Origin: Sphingomonas sp. PAMC26645
Lineage (GTDB): Bacteria > Pseudomonadota > Alphaproteobacteria > Sphingomonadales > Sphingomonadaceae
Direction: 5' to 3'
NCBI RefSeq assembly: GCF_004795835.1
Contig: NZ_CP039249.1
Span: 733,501 to 797,500 of the forward strand
Length of the DNA stretch: 64,000 bases
The translations under genes and the position numbers were made by a program. The notes beneath the pieces were generated by a model that ran no database searches, was not told where the DNA came from, and saw nothing but the letters and a program-made list of their open reading frames with translations. How positions within the stretch are numbered: the first letter of the stretch is position 1; each line of letters begins with the position of its first letter. Below, piece by piece: positions 26,629-36,093 of this stretch.

Positions 26629-27810
26629 TTACTGTCCCGCGTTGCCGGCGCCGGCCGGGTTTGAGGTCGCGCCCTGCGTGGTCGCAGGGGCTGCGGTCGT
26701 TACGTTTTCCACAGGGCCGGTGGCGTTAGCGGTTTCCGCGGACTCCTCGACCTTCGCCGCGGAGCCATCGGCGCCGGGCTGCGGGATGACCTTGTCGGAC
26801 GCCTTGCCGGGGGTCGGCATCGTGCCGCCCTTAGCCTTGACCCATGCCGCGTATTCGGCGGGTGGAACCGCCTCGACCGCGATCGGCATATAGCCGTGGC
26901 GCGCGCCGCACAGCTCGGAGCACTGGCCGAAATACAGGCCGGGCTTTTCGATCGTGAAGCTGGTCTCGTTCAGGCGGCCGGGGATCGCGTCGAGCTTGAT
27001 CCAGAACGCGGGGACCGCCCAGCTGTGGATCACGTCGTTCGACGTCGTGATCAGGCGGATCGGCACGCCGACGGGAAGGACGATGCGGTTGTCGGTGGCG
27101 AGCAGCTTGGGGCCGTCGGCATCGGTGCGGCCACGCTCGCCGGCGGCGACGTCAGCCTTTTCCTTCAGCATGTTGGCGGTGATCTCGAAGCCGCCATTGT
27201 CGGGATACTGGTAGGTCCAATACCATTGATTGCCGATCGCCTTCAGCGTCACCGCGCCGGAGGGGGCGGGCTTGAACTGCGCTTGCAGCAGGCCAATCGA
27301 GGGGACCGCGATCAGGACGAGGATCACGACCGGCGCCAGCGTCCAGATGATCTCGATGAAGGTATTGTGGCTGGTCTTCGACGCGACCGGGTTGCGTGCC
27401 TTGCGGTAGCGGAACGAGACCCAGAAGAGGAGCGCGAGGACGAACAGCGAGATGATCGTGATCGTCGGCACCAGGATCGAATTGTGCATCCAGTGCGCGA
27501 ACTGGCCGTTCTTGGTCACCTGCGGCTGGAGGCCGAACAGGCCGTCCGTGGGCTGGCCGATCATCGGCTTGACCGTCATCGCAGGCGCACCGTCCATCGC
27601 GAGCTCGGGGCTGGACGGGTTGGCGGTGGGCGTCGCTGCGGCGGTCGTCGGCGCAGTGTTCGACACGCCCCCCGGTGCTGCGGCGGCCTGCGGCGCAGGC
27701 GTCGCTGCTAGCGTGCTCGCAGGCTGGGCCGCATGCCCGGCGACACCACCGAGACTCGCCAGTGCGAGCCCCGCTGCCATCGCAAATCCTCTCATCCCCA
27801 TCTTGCGCAT
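26629..27810 (-). CDS. ctaC: Cytochrome c oxidase subunit II with low-complexity extensions
   Basis: 393 residues, longer than the usual 260-330. The signal peptide ends GHA-AQP. An Ala/Pro/Thr-rich tract covers about 30-75, two helices about 110-135 and 148-172, and the CuA cupredoxin domain follows. CuA ligands are His252 (VIHSWAVP), Cys297, Glu299, Cys301, His305 and Met308 ([16 protein letters not shown]). A disordered tail (about 330-393, rich in Ala, Thr, Asn and Gly) follows. No C-terminal heme c motif (CxxCH) is present, so this is an aa3 rather than caa3 subunit. Confidence 0.97.
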   Translation of the reverse strand: MRKMGMRGFAMAAGLALASLGGVAGHAAQPASTLAATPAPQAAAAPGGVSNTAPTTAAATPTANPSSPELAMDGAPAMTVKPMIGQPTDGLFGLQPQVTKNGQFAHWMHNSILVPTITIISLFVLALLFWVSFRYRKARNPVASKTSHNTFIEIIWTLAPVVILVLIAVPSIGLLQAQFKPAPSGAVTLKAIGNQWYWTYQYPDNGGFEITANMLKEKADVAAGERGRTDADGPKLLATDNRIVLPVGVPIRLITTSNDVIHSWAVPAFWIKLDAIPGRLNETSFTIEKPGLYFGQCSELCGARHGYMPIAVEAVPPAEYAAWVKAKGGTMPTPGKASDKVIPQPGADGSAAKVEESAETANATGPVENVTTAAPATTQGATSNPAGAGNAGQ

Positions 27811-28062
27811 CGTTATTCTTGACCCCGGTTTATAGCGAACCCGATATCACGGACGCGCGGATGTCTGCTTATGATTTGGGAAGAGCTATACCCAGCGGGG
27901 GGGCTCGCCTCAAGCCTTGTCTGGATTCACCCGTCATGCCGGAACGATCCCGGGGCGACGAAGGGGCGGGCATGGTGCGTTTACTTATGCGCCGGTAGTC
28001 GTTGCGTGGCCTTTCCCGCGCTCGTATCAGCGCGGGCAGACCATTTGGAGCGATGACCCGCG

Positions 28063-28647
28063 ATGACCGAAGACGACGTGCTCGCCGAATTCCGCGCTGC
28101 CGAAGCGTTGCTCGAAGGGCATTTCATCCTGTCCTCCGGCCTGCGCAGTTCGCGCTACCTGCAATGCGCGCGGGTTTTGATGGATCCCGCACGTGGCGCT
28201 CGGCTGTCGGAAGCGCTGGTGGCGTCGATCCCGGCCGAGTTGCGTGCGCAGATCGATATCGTGGTGTCGCCGGCGATGGGCGGCGTGATTGCCGGCCACG
28301 AAATGGGCCGCGCGCTGGGTGTCGAGGCGGTATTCCTCGAGCGGCCCGACGGCGTGTTCGAACTGCGTCGCGGGTTCCGCTTGGCGCCGGGCCAGCGCGT
28401 GCTGATGATGGAGGACGTCGTCACCACCGGGCTGTCGTCGCGCGAGGCGATCGCGGCGATCGGGCGCGCGGGCGGCGTGACGGTCGCGGCGGCGGCGCTG
28501 GTCGATCGCTCGAACGGGACGGCGGACCTGGGTGTGCCGTTCTTCCCGCTGATCCGGCTCGACGTGCCGACCTATCCGGCTGATGCGTTGCCGCGCGAAC
28601 TCGCCGCGATCCCTGCGATCAAGCCTGGAAGTAGGGCGGCGGCATGA
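28063..28647 (+). CDS. pyrE: Orotate phosphoribosyltransferase
   Basis: Makes orotidine 5'-phosphate from orotate and PRPP. 194 residues with [16 protein letters not shown] near the N terminus and the PRPP-binding motif [14 protein letters not shown] (113-126). It is the first gene of a plus-strand run; the pdxJ ATG overlaps its stop by four bases. The 252 bases between it and divergent ctaC must hold both promoters. Confidence 0.96.
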   Translation: MTEDDVLAEFRAAEALLEGHFILSSGLRSSRYLQCARVLMDPARGARLSEALVASIPAELRAQIDIVVSPAMGGVIAGHEMGRALGVEAVFLERPDGVFELRRGFRLAPGQRVLMMEDVVTTGLSSREAIAAIGRAGGVTVAAAALVDRSNGTADLGVPFFPLIRLDVPTYPADALPRELAAIPAIKPGSRAAA

Positions 28648-29384
28648 GCCCCTCCGGCAACGACCACCTGCGCCTTGGGGTGAACATCGATCACGTCGCG
28701 ACCGTGCGAAATGCGCGGGGGGCGGGGTATCCCGATCCGGTGCGCGCGGCTTTGGTCGCAGCGGCGGCGGGGGCGGACGGCATCACCGCGCATCTGCGGG
28801 AGGATCGCCGGCACATTACGGACGACGACATCGCGCGGCTGTCGGCTGAGCTGACGATCCCGCTCAACCTGGAGATGGCGGCAACCGACGAGATGCTCGG
28901 CATCGCGCTGCGCCACAAGCCGCACGCGGCATGCATCGTGCCGGAAAAGCGCGAGGAACTGACCACCGAGGGCGGGCTCGACGTCGCCGGGCATTACGGC
29001 CGGATGGCGCGGCTGGTCGATGCACTGGCGGGGGCGGGCATCCGCGTGTCGCTGTTCATCGAGCCCGACGCGAGGCAGATCGAGGCGGCGGTCCGGCTCA
29101 AGGTGCCGGTGGTGGAGCTGCACACCGGGCTGTATGCGGAATTGTCGGGCGAGGCGCGGGTGGTGGAGCTGCGGCGGCTGAGCGACGCGGCGGCGTTGGC
29201 GGCGAAGAACGGCATCGAGGTGCATGCGGGGCACGGGCTGACCTACGACAACGTAGCACCGATCGCGGCTATCCGGCAGGTTCGGGAGCTGAACATCGGG
29301 CATTTCCTTGTCGGCGAGGCGCTGTTCGTCGGGCTTGGTGAAGCGGTTCGGCTGATGCGTGAGGCTATGGATGCGGCGCGATAG
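28644..29384 (+). CDS. pdxJ: Pyridoxine 5'-phosphate synthase
   Basis: Ring closure step of the DXP-dependent vitamin B6 pathway. The 246-residue TIM barrel has [16 protein letters not shown] (11-26), HLREDRRHI (50-58), [10 protein letters not shown] (75-84) and the [11 protein letters not shown] phosphate region. Length is normal. It is coupled to pyrE; acpS follows after a repeat. The pdxJ-acpS-lepB order is widespread in proteobacteria. Confidence 0.97.
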   Translation: MSPSGNDHLRLGVNIDHVATVRNARGAGYPDPVRAALVAAAAGADGITAHLREDRRHITDDDIARLSAELTIPLNLEMAATDEMLGIALRHKPHAACIVPEKREELTTEGGLDVAGHYGRMARLVDALAGAGIRVSLFIEPDARQIEAAVRLKVPVVELHTGLYAELSGEARVVELRRLSDAAALAAKNGIEVHAGHGLTYDNVAPIAAIRQVRELNIGHFLVGEALFVGLGEAVRLMREAMDAAR

Positions 29385-29391
29385 CTTTCAG

Positions 29392-29504
29392 AATTTGTTC
29401 ACGCAAAGGCGCAAAGGCGCGAAGAGGAAGGAGAGAGCCCATAGTTCGCTTCCCTTCTTGTTCTCTTCGCGCCTTAGCGCCTTCGCGAGAACCAAATCTG
29501 TCTT
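29392..29504. repeat. Imperfect palindrome between pdxJ and acpS
   Basis: Left arm TTCACGCAAAGGCGCAAAGG plus CGCGAAGAGGAA and right arm TTCTCTTCGCGCC plus TTAGCGCCTTCGCGAGAA are imperfect inverted repeats around about 40 bases. It interrupts an otherwise close-packed operon. Confidence 0.75.
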
Positions 29505-29522
29505 CCGACTCCAGGCCGCCTC

Positions 29523-29957
29523 GTGATCATCGGGCTTGGGTCCGACCTGTGTAACATCGAGCGGATTGCCGCGTCCGTCGCGCGGTTCGGGGATCGGTTC
29601 GAGCAGCGCGTGTTTACCGATGTCGAGCGGGCGAAAGCGGCGCGGCGGCCTTTCACGAAAGCCGGGACGCTGGCGAAGCGGTTCGCCGCGAAGGAGGCGT
29701 TTTCGAAGGCCGTGGGGACCGGGTTTCGCGCGGGCGTCTTCATGCGCGATATCGGCGTGGTCAACGCCTCCAGCGGCGCGCCGACGCTGGCGTTGACCGG
29801 GGGCGCCAAAGCGAGGCTTGACGCGTTGATCCCCGAAGGCCACGCCGCCCGCGTGCATTTGACGATGACCGATGATCATCCGTGGGCGCAGGCCTTCGTG
29901 ATCATCGAAGCCATACCTCTGATATCCCCGGACATGCGCCAGGATACGAACCGATGA
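29523..29957 (+). CDS. acpS: Holo-[acyl-carrier-protein] synthase
   Basis: Transfers 4'-phosphopantetheine from CoA to apo-ACP. 144 residues from GTG 29523, with the magnesium-binding Asp8 ([12 protein letters not shown]) and Glu58 ([12 protein letters not shown]). [14 protein letters not shown] is the typical last strand. It has a short extra tail compared with the usual 120-130 residues. The stop overlaps the lepB ATG by four bases. Confidence 0.96.
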   Translation: MIIGLGSDLCNIERIAASVARFGDRFEQRVFTDVERAKAARRPFTKAGTLAKRFAAKEAFSKAVGTGFRAGVFMRDIGVVNASSGAPTLALTGGAKARLDALIPEGHAARVHLTMTDDHPWAQAFVIIEAIPLISPDMRQDTNR

Positions 29958-30943
29958 AGGACGCGGCGTTGGACGGCAACGAGTTCCAGGAAAAGCCCCT
30001 CGCGCAGACCGCGGCCGATACCGCGCCACCGGCCAGCACCACACCGGAAACTGGTTCCGAGACTGGCCGCCGCCGCGGCACCGACTGGTGGGGCGAGGTG
30101 AAGGGCATATTCTGGCTGATCCTGGTCGTGCTCGGCTTCCACAGCTTCATCGCCAAGCCCTTCTATATTCCCAGCGAATCGATGCTGCCGGGCCTGCGCA
30201 TCGGCGACCGGCTGGTGGTGACCAAGTTCGCGTACGGCTGGTCGTTCGTGTCGCCGACGATCCCCAACCCGGTCGCGATCTTCAAGGGCGTCGTGCTGCG
30301 CCAGCAGGAGGACAGCTGGAGTGTGTCGCTGCCGTTCATCCACGGCCGCCTGTTCGGCTCGCTGCCGACGCGCGGCGACGTGGTGATCGTGACGCCGCCG
30401 GGCACGCATAACGACTATATCAAGCGCGTCATCGGCCTGCCCGGCGACAAGCTGGCCGTGCGCGGCGGGATCGTGTTCCTCAACGGCGTGGCAGTGAAGC
30501 GCGGCCCCTTGCACGACACGCTGATCCCGGTCGATACCAACAGCCCGTGCAGCGAGATCGACTATCCCGGTGCGCGCGAGACGCTGCCCGACGGGCGCGA
30601 GATGTGCCGCCTGCCGACCTATACCGAGACGCTGCCCAACGGCCGCCGCTACGAGACGATCGATCTGGAGTCCGACAGCCAGGGCGACAATTTCGCGGAA
30701 GTTACGATCCCCGCGAACCACGTCTTCCTGATGGGCGACAACCGCGATCGCTCGGCCGACAGCCGGTTCGCGCTGAGCCATCTCGGACTTGGCGGTCCGG
30801 TGCCGTACGAGAATCTCGGTGGCCGTGCGGAGTTCATCACCTTCAGCCTCGACGGCGATGCGACGTTCAACCCGCTGAGCTGGTGGAGTTCGCTGCGCCC
30901 GGATCGCGCGGGCACCTCGCTGCACCCCGCCAAGGCGAACTGA
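29954..30943 (+). CDS. lepB: Signal peptidase I
   Basis: Cleaves Sec and Tat signal peptides at the periplasmic face. 329 residues: a polar N-terminal tail of about 45, one membrane anchor (about 50-68), catalytic Ser76 in PSESMLPG, Lys147 in [12 protein letters not shown], and [12 protein letters not shown] further down. An insertion between Ser and Lys boxes (about 95-130) is typical of alphaproteobacterial enzymes. It is coupled to acpS, with the AI-2E family gene starting one base after the stop. Confidence 0.96.
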   Translation: MKDAALDGNEFQEKPLAQTAADTAPPASTTPETGSETGRRRGTDWWGEVKGIFWLILVVLGFHSFIAKPFYIPSESMLPGLRIGDRLVVTKFAYGWSFVSPTIPNPVAIFKGVVLRQQEDSWSVSLPFIHGRLFGSLPTRGDVVIVTPPGTHNDYIKRVIGLPGDKLAVRGGIVFLNGVAVKRGPLHDTLIPVDTNSPCSEIDYPGARETLPDGREMCRLPTYTETLPNGRRYETIDLESDSQGDNFAEVTIPANHVFLMGDNRDRSADSRFALSHLGLGGPVPYENLGGRAEFITFSLDGDATFNPLSWWSSLRPDRAGTSLHPAKAN

Positions 30944-30944
30944 G

Positions 30945-32024
30945 ATGGCGGAGACCAAGACCGTCGACGAACTGAGCCCGGTCGAGATGCGCGATCCGTT
31001 CCTGCGCAAGGAACTGAAGCGCGCAGCGATCTGGCTCGGGCTCGCCTGCGTGATCGCGCTGCTGATCGTGCTGGTGCAGCCGTTGCTGATCATCTTTGCC
31101 GGCGTCGTGTTCGCGGCGCTGCTCGATGGTGGCGTGCGGCTGCTCGGGCGGGTGCTGCCGATCGGGCGTGGCTGGCGGTTGCTGATCGTCGTGTTGCTGA
31201 CGTTCGCGTTCCTGGTGGGCACGTTCGTGCTGACCGGCGTGCAAGTCACCGAGCAGGTAACACAGCTGCGGTCGACTCTGGAATCGCAGGCCAACCGCTT
31301 CACCGGCTATTTGACCACGCAGGGGCTGATGCCGGGCGCATCGGACGTCAACGGGATCGTCAAGCAGGCGCTCGGCTCGGTCGGGCGAGTGACGTCGTGG
31401 GTGGGTAGCGCGATCGGCGCGATCACCAGCATGTTCATGATCCTGATTCTCGGGCTGTTCATCGCGATGGACCCGGGGACGTACTCGCGGGGGCTCCAGT
31501 GGATGGTGCCACTCGACCTGCGCCCCGAGTTCGCCAGGACTTTGGTCAAGATGGGCGCGACGTTGCGGCGGTTGCTCGCCGGGCGCCTGCTCGGGATGGC
31601 GGTCGAGGGTGTCGCGAGCGGTATCGCGCTGGCGGTCGGCGGCGTGCCGATGGCGATGCTGCTCGGCATCATCGCGGGTATTCTCGCGTTCATTCCGAAC
31701 GTCGGCGCGATCGTGACCGGCGTGCTGATGGTCGCGGTCGGGTTCAGCGCGGGTGTCGATACTGGCTATTGGGCGATCGGCACGTATCTCGTCGTGCAGA
31801 CGATCGACGGGTATGTGATCGTGCCGATGGTCGCCAAGCGGACTGTCGATCTGCCGCCAGCGTTGACGTTGGGTGCGCAGATCCTGGCGAGCGCGCTGTT
31901 CGGGATTCTGGGGCTGGCGCTGGCTGATCCGATGACTGCGATGTTGAAGACCGCGCTGGAGCGACGGTCTGAGCGGGAAGAGGAGAAGGCTGAGGCTGAC
32001 GAGGGGGCTGCCACTCCTGCGTGA
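30945..32024 (+). CDS. AI-2E/PerM family exporter
   Basis: 359 residues with paired helices at about 25-75, a further helix at about 83-107 and a C-terminal group of helices from about 155 to 335, plus the family-typical GIIAGILAFIPNVGAIVTG and GYVIVPMVAKRTVDLPPALTLGAQILASALFG. The family includes autoinducer-2 exporters and sodium/proton antiporters; no substrate can be assigned. It is the last gene of the pyrE-lepB run. A strong palindrome follows. Confidence 0.92.
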   Translation: MAETKTVDELSPVEMRDPFLRKELKRAAIWLGLACVIALLIVLVQPLLIIFAGVVFAALLDGGVRLLGRVLPIGRGWRLLIVVLLTFAFLVGTFVLTGVQVTEQVTQLRSTLESQANRFTGYLTTQGLMPGASDVNGIVKQALGSVGRVTSWVGSAIGAITSMFMILILGLFIAMDPGTYSRGLQWMVPLDLRPEFARTLVKMGATLRRLLAGRLLGMAVEGVASGIALAVGGVPMAMLLGIIAGILAFIPNVGAIVTGVLMVAVGFSAGVDTGYWAIGTYLVVQTIDGYVIVPMVAKRTVDLPPALTLGAQILASALFGILGLALADPMTAMLKTALERRSEREEEKAEADEGAATPA

Positions 32025-32120
32025 GCGAGCGTTGCCTTGCCGGTCGGCACGCGCAACCGTACCGACCTCCGGCGGGTAAGCACCCTCGTTCTACAATGGT
32101 GGTGGGATAAAGCTCACTAT

Positions 32121-32198
32121 CCGTCATCCCCGCGGACGCGGGGACCCATATCCTCCAAAGTTTGCCAGTATGGGTCCCCGCGTCCGCGGGGATGACGG
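32121..32198. repeat. Perfect 30-bp-arm palindrome
   Basis: Bases 32121-32150 and 32169-32198 are exact reverse complements (CCGTCATCCCCGCGGACGCG.. and ..CGCGTCCGCGGGGATGACGG), with an 18-base centre. Each arm also contains its own CCCCGCGGACGCGGGG hairpin. It lies between the ends of the convergent AI-2E and GT4 genes, where it could end transcription from both sides. Confidence 0.95.
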
Positions 32199-32244
32199 GG
32201 GGTGAGGGCCGGGGACGTCAATGGGCGGGTAATCGAGTGGGGAG

Positions 32245-33309
32245 TTACCGCCTCACTAGTTGGTCGAAGAGTGCGAGGTAGCGGTTGGCTGAGTCCGCAC
32301 CCGGTTGGGGGACTGGTTCGGGTCGCTGCCGAATTGGCTCTAGCCATGCGTTCAGCGCTGCGACCAACGCAGCAGCGTCCTCCCTCGCGATGACCGTCCC
32401 ACGGTCCGTCCGATCAATAATCTCCGCCACCGCTGCGCTCGAGTCGGTCGAGATCACCGGCGTCCCGACCGACAGTGCCTCGCGCAACACCCCCGGTACA
32501 CCTTCGTACTCCGATGTCAGCACTAGTACCGCCGCGCGAGCCATGACTGGGAGCGGGTCGCTGCTGTGGCCGAGTAGGAGGACGCGCGTCCCCAAGCCGA
32601 GCGCGCGGATCTGTGCCTCGATCGCCCCGCGCTCGCTACCTTCGCCGAGGATGACGAGCGGTATCGTCTGGTCTGCGAGCAGCGGGAGTGCGGCGATCAG
32701 GCGGTCCCAGCGCTTCTGCGGTTCGAGCCGGCCGACGCCGAGAATGAAGCGCGGTGGCAGGTCGGGCAGCGCGCTGGGAATAGGCACCGCTGGCGGGTTC
32801 GGGATGACGCTCGTCCGCCCGGCCATGTGGGTCGCCAAGGCCGCCTCGTCCGCGGTCGCCGGCGTCATCGCGACGAGGTGATCGAGGAAGCTGCCGTGCC
32901 GCGCGAGCCAGACCTGGTGCGCGGCGTGCATCAGGCGGCCATGATCGGCGCGCGCGGGGGCGTTGGACATCTTGGCGACGATCGGCGGACACGTCTTGCC
33001 GAGTCGCAGCCGGGTCCATGCCGCGATGCCGGTGTAGAAATTACCGGGGCAGAATATGATGTCCGGCGCTAGACGGCGCACGACCTTCGGCAGCGCGAGC
33101 AACCACGAGGGCGCGACGACCTCTAACCCGTCCGGCAGTTCCGCCGCCAGCGGCCCGGAAATATCCTCGATCGCCAGCGTCACGCGCCGGCCCGCCGCGA
33201 GCCAGCCGCGCGCGAGGCGCAGTTGCGCGCGTTCTACCCCGCCGCCGCGCAAGTCCTCGGCATAGGTCAGGATGTGCTGCGCGATCGGTGGCTTGCTCAC
33301 GAGTGACAT
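32245..33309 (-). CDS. GT4 family glycosyltransferase
   Basis: 354 residues, GT-B fold: an N-terminal acceptor domain with GGGVERAQLRLARGWLAAGRRV, and a C-terminal nucleotide-sugar domain from about residue 185 (FILGVGRLEPQKRWDRLIAALPLL). The E-x7-E motif is TSEYEGVPGVLREALSVG. The sugar and acceptor are unknown. It is divergent from the 33468-36093 group, with a 158-base shared region, and may belong to the same envelope glycan locus. Confidence 0.9.
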   Translation of the reverse strand: MSLVSKPPIAQHILTYAEDLRGGGVERAQLRLARGWLAAGRRVTLAIEDISGPLAAELPDGLEVVAPSWLLALPKVVRRLAPDIIFCPGNFYTGIAAWTRLRLGKTCPPIVAKMSNAPARADHGRLMHAAHQVWLARHGSFLDHLVAMTPATADEAALATHMAGRTSVIPNPPAVPIPSALPDLPPRFILGVGRLEPQKRWDRLIAALPLLADQTIPLVILGEGSERGAIEAQIRALGLGTRVLLLGHSSDPLPVMARAAVLVLTSEYEGVPGVLREALSVGTPVISTDSSAAVAEIIDRTDRGTVIAREDAAALVAALNAWLEPIRQRPEPVPQPGADSANRYLALFDQLVRR

Positions 33310-33467
33310 ATGGGGGTCATCATACTGCGCGATGAATAAAGCGGAGATCGTGACCGAATGAAACCGACTTTGCGTGCATGCACGGCGGCGGGCGGCTATC
33401 AGGCCGCGCGACGGAGGCGGGCAAGGGCGGCGGAACGGCTTGAGGACAATGGTTTGAGGACCGGCAA

Positions 33468-34400
33468 GTGAACTTCCGTACCAAAACTGCCGATCGCGAC
33501 GGCTATGCGGATATCGCGCGCGCCGGTCTCGAGCCGCTGAAGGCGCTCGGCAGCCGGTGGCCCGCGATCATCGGTGCGGTGCTGACGCTGGCGATGATCG
33601 TCGGCCTGGGGCGCGAACTGCTCGGGCATGGCCTTGCCGGGCTGTCGCGGTCGGTGCCGCAGGACCCGCGCTTCTACCTGTGCTTCGGCCTGCTCTACAT
33701 GTCGCCGCCGACCGGGGATTACGTCATCTTCCGTCGGCTCTGGGGTATTCCGCTTGGCGGTCTCGTTGCACTCATCAAGAAGCGGATCGCGAACGAAGTC
33801 GTGTTCGGTTATTCGGGCGACGCGTATTTCTACGCCTGGGCGCGGGCGAAGGCGCGGATGGTGGCGTCGCCGTTCGGCGCGGTGAAGGACGTGTCGATCC
33901 TGTCGGCGATCGCGGGCAATGCGGTCACGCTGCTGCTGGTGGCGATCGCGTTGCCGCTCGGCCGGCATCTGCTGACGCACGACCAGTTCCGCACAGTGCT
34001 GGCGTCGGCGGGCGTAACGCTGGCGATCTCGCTGCCGTTCCTGATCTTCTCGCGCCGGGTGTTCTCGCTGCCGCGTGCAAAGCTCTGGTGGGTGTTCGGG
34101 ATCCATTGCGTTCGGTTGCTGTGCGGATCGGTGCTGATCGCGTTCGCGTGGCATTTCGCGTTGCCGGGCGTGCCGGTAGGGATGTGGCTGTTCCTTGCCG
34201 CCGGACGCCTGCTGGTGTCGCGCCTGCCGCTGGTGCCGAACAAGGATCTGCTGTTCGCCAACGCCGCGATCCTGTTGATCGGGCAGGACCAGGCGCTGTC
34301 GGAACTGATCGCGTTCACCGCCGCGCTGACGTTGCTGGTGCATGTCGCGTTGATCATTCTGTTCGGCATCCACGCCGGGCTTACCCGGTTGCGCGCGTGA
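33468..34400 (+). CDS. Polytopic membrane protein, unknown
   Basis: 310 residues with about 7-8 hydrophobic helices. A conserved-looking loop near 75-125 (SPPTGDYVIFRRLWGIP, FGYSGDAYFYAWARAK) sits between the first and later helices. There is some likeness in layout to flippase-like UPF0104 proteins, but not enough to assign it. Its stop overlaps the GTG of the DUF2141 gene by four bases, and that gene overlaps the GT4 gene, so the three form one translational unit. Confidence 0.82.
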   Translation: MNFRTKTADRDGYADIARAGLEPLKALGSRWPAIIGAVLTLAMIVGLGRELLGHGLAGLSRSVPQDPRFYLCFGLLYMSPPTGDYVIFRRLWGIPLGGLVALIKKRIANEVVFGYSGDAYFYAWARAKARMVASPFGAVKDVSILSAIAGNAVTLLLVAIALPLGRHLLTHDQFRTVLASAGVTLAISLPFLIFSRRVFSLPRAKLWWVFGIHCVRLLCGSVLIAFAWHFALPGVPVGMWLFLAAGRLLVSRLPLVPNKDLLFANAAILLIGQDQALSELIAFTAALTLLVHVALIILFGIHAGLTRLRA

Positions 34401-34912
34401 TCCGCGCCTGTGTCGCGCTGGCCGCGATCGTTGCGCTTACAGGGTCGAACGGCGCGCAGGTGCTCGGTAGCGATGCGGCGGCGTGCCGGCCGGGTGAGGG
34501 GCCGGCGATCGCGGTCGAGGTCACCGGGCTGAAGGATCGTACGGGCGAGTTGAAGCTCGAACTCTATCCTGATGACGAAGCGGGCTTTCTCAAAGACGAC
34601 CACGTGCTGATCGCGGCGGGCAAGACGTTTCGGCGGGTGGTGGTACCGACGCCGCCGAGCGGGGCGCCGATGCTGTGCATCCGCGTGCCGCGGCCGGGCC
34701 GCTATGCGCTGTTGTTGACGCATAATCGCGACGGGAAGAACAAGTTCAGCTTCTGGACCGATGGTGCGGGGTTCGCGAGCAACGTGAAGCTCGGGCGGTC
34801 GCGGCCGAAGGTCGAGCAGGCGCTGGTCGAGGTGGGCGCGGGCGTCACGACGGTGCGGATCACCGTGCAGTATCTGCGCGGGCTCGGCGGGTTCGGGCCC
34901 GTCACGCCGTGA
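34397..34912 (+). CDS. DUF2141 domain secreted protein
   Basis: 171 residues from GTG 34397. The first 20-25 residues form a signal peptide (CVALAAIVALTGSNGA). The rest is a beta-rich domain with the DUF2141 pattern: IAVEVTGLKDRTGELKLELYPD, FRRVVVPTP and YALLLTHNRDGKNKFSF. The family is periplasmic or extracellular and of unknown function. It is coupled on both sides (four-base overlaps) to a polytopic protein and a glycosyltransferase. Confidence 0.87.
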   Translation: MIRACVALAAIVALTGSNGAQVLGSDAAACRPGEGPAIAVEVTGLKDRTGELKLELYPDDEAGFLKDDHVLIAAGKTFRRVVVPTPPSGAPMLCIRVPRPGRYALLLTHNRDGKNKFSFWTDGAGFASNVKLGRSRPKVEQALVEVGAGVTTVRITVQYLRGLGGFGPVTP

Positions 34913-36093
34913 GAGTGGTGGACGTCAACGAGTTCTACTCGCCGACCGGCGGCGGCGTGCGGACCTATGTCGACCGGAAAATGGGGATCATGGCGGACAT
35001 GGGCCATGAACTGATCGTCGTCGCGCCGGGCAAGGAAGACCGCGTCGAGGAGCGGCCGGGCGGGGGGCGGATCATCTACCTCAAGTCGCCGGGGATGCCG
35101 TTCGATCGCAATTACGGGTTGTTCTGGGACGAGGGCGCGATCCACCGCGTGCTCGACGATCTCGATCCGGACGTGGTCGAATGCTGCTCGCCGTGGCGGC
35201 CGGCGTGGTTCGTCGGCGACTGGCAGGGGCGGGCGGTGAAGGCGTTCTTCATGCACAACGACAATATCGCCGCCTATGCGCAGCGCTGGTTCGCGGGCGT
35301 TGCGAGCCACGACCAGATCGAGCGCGGGTTCGCCTGGTACAGCCGGTACATGAGCCGGTTTCTCGAGAAATACGACGTCGTCGTCACCAACGGCCCGGCG
35401 CTGGAGAAGCGGTTGCGCGCGCGGGGGCTGCGGATCGACGCGGCGATGCCGCTGGGGATCGAGCGCGGACATTTTTCGCCGGACCTACGTGATTTACGGT
35501 TGCGCGCGGCGTTGCTGCGGCAGTGCGGGTTGCCGGAGGACGGCATGCTCTTGCTCGGGCTCGGGCGGCATCACGGCGAGAAGCGCTGGCCTCTGGTGGT
35601 CGATGCGGTGGCGCGGGCGGGGGCGACTCTGCCGGTCGGGCTGGTCCTGATCGGCGCGGGGGCGCAGACCAAGGCGATCCAGCGGCGAATCGGCGGGTCG
35701 CCGCATATCCGGATGTTCGCGCCTGTCTATGACCGCGAGCGACTTGCGCGGATCATGGCGAGTTGCGATGCGCTGATCCATGGGTCGGAGGCGGAGCCGT
35801 TTGGACTGGTCGCGTCGGAGGCGATGGCGTCGGGCCTGCCGCTGATCGTGCCGGATACGGGCGGGTGCGCGGAGGTTGCGGACCGCCATGCGAGCGAGCT
35901 TTACGCGGCGCGCGACGCGGAGAGTGTGGCTGCGGCGATCGGACGATTGTTCGCGCGCGATCCGGCGTTGTTGCGGCGGGCGGCGGCGGTGGCGGCGCGG
36001 CATGTGCGCAGCGACCGTGAGCATGCGGTGGAACTCATGGACTATTATGCGGGGCTGGTCGCGGCGAAGCACGGCGTGCGACGTACAGGGTGA
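34909..36093 (+). CDS. GT4 family glycosyltransferase
   Basis: 394 residues from GTG 34909. The GT-B N-terminal domain starts RVVDVNEFYSPTGGGVRTYVDRK, the usual glycine-rich acceptor loop. The C-terminal domain has LLGLGRHHGEKRW and the E-x7-E element in HGSEAEPFGLVASEAMASG. It resembles MgtA/PimB-type transferases that build mannosylated lipids or polysaccharides, but donor and acceptor are inferred only. It is the last gene of the membrane protein-DUF2141-GT4 unit; its end overlaps the convergent gene by 59 bases. Confidence 0.9.
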   Translation: MRVVDVNEFYSPTGGGVRTYVDRKMGIMADMGHELIVVAPGKEDRVEERPGGGRIIYLKSPGMPFDRNYGLFWDEGAIHRVLDDLDPDVVECCSPWRPAWFVGDWQGRAVKAFFMHNDNIAAYAQRWFAGVASHDQIERGFAWYSRYMSRFLEKYDVVVTNGPALEKRLRARGLRIDAAMPLGIERGHFSPDLRDLRLRAALLRQCGLPEDGMLLLGLGRHHGEKRWPLVVDAVARAGATLPVGLVLIGAGAQTKAIQRRIGGSPHIRMFAPVYDRERLARIMASCDALIHGSEAEPFGLVASEAMASGLPLIVPDTGGCAEVADRHASELYAARDAESVAAAIGRLFARDPALLRRAAAVAARHVRSDREHAVELMDYYAGLVAAKHGVRRTG

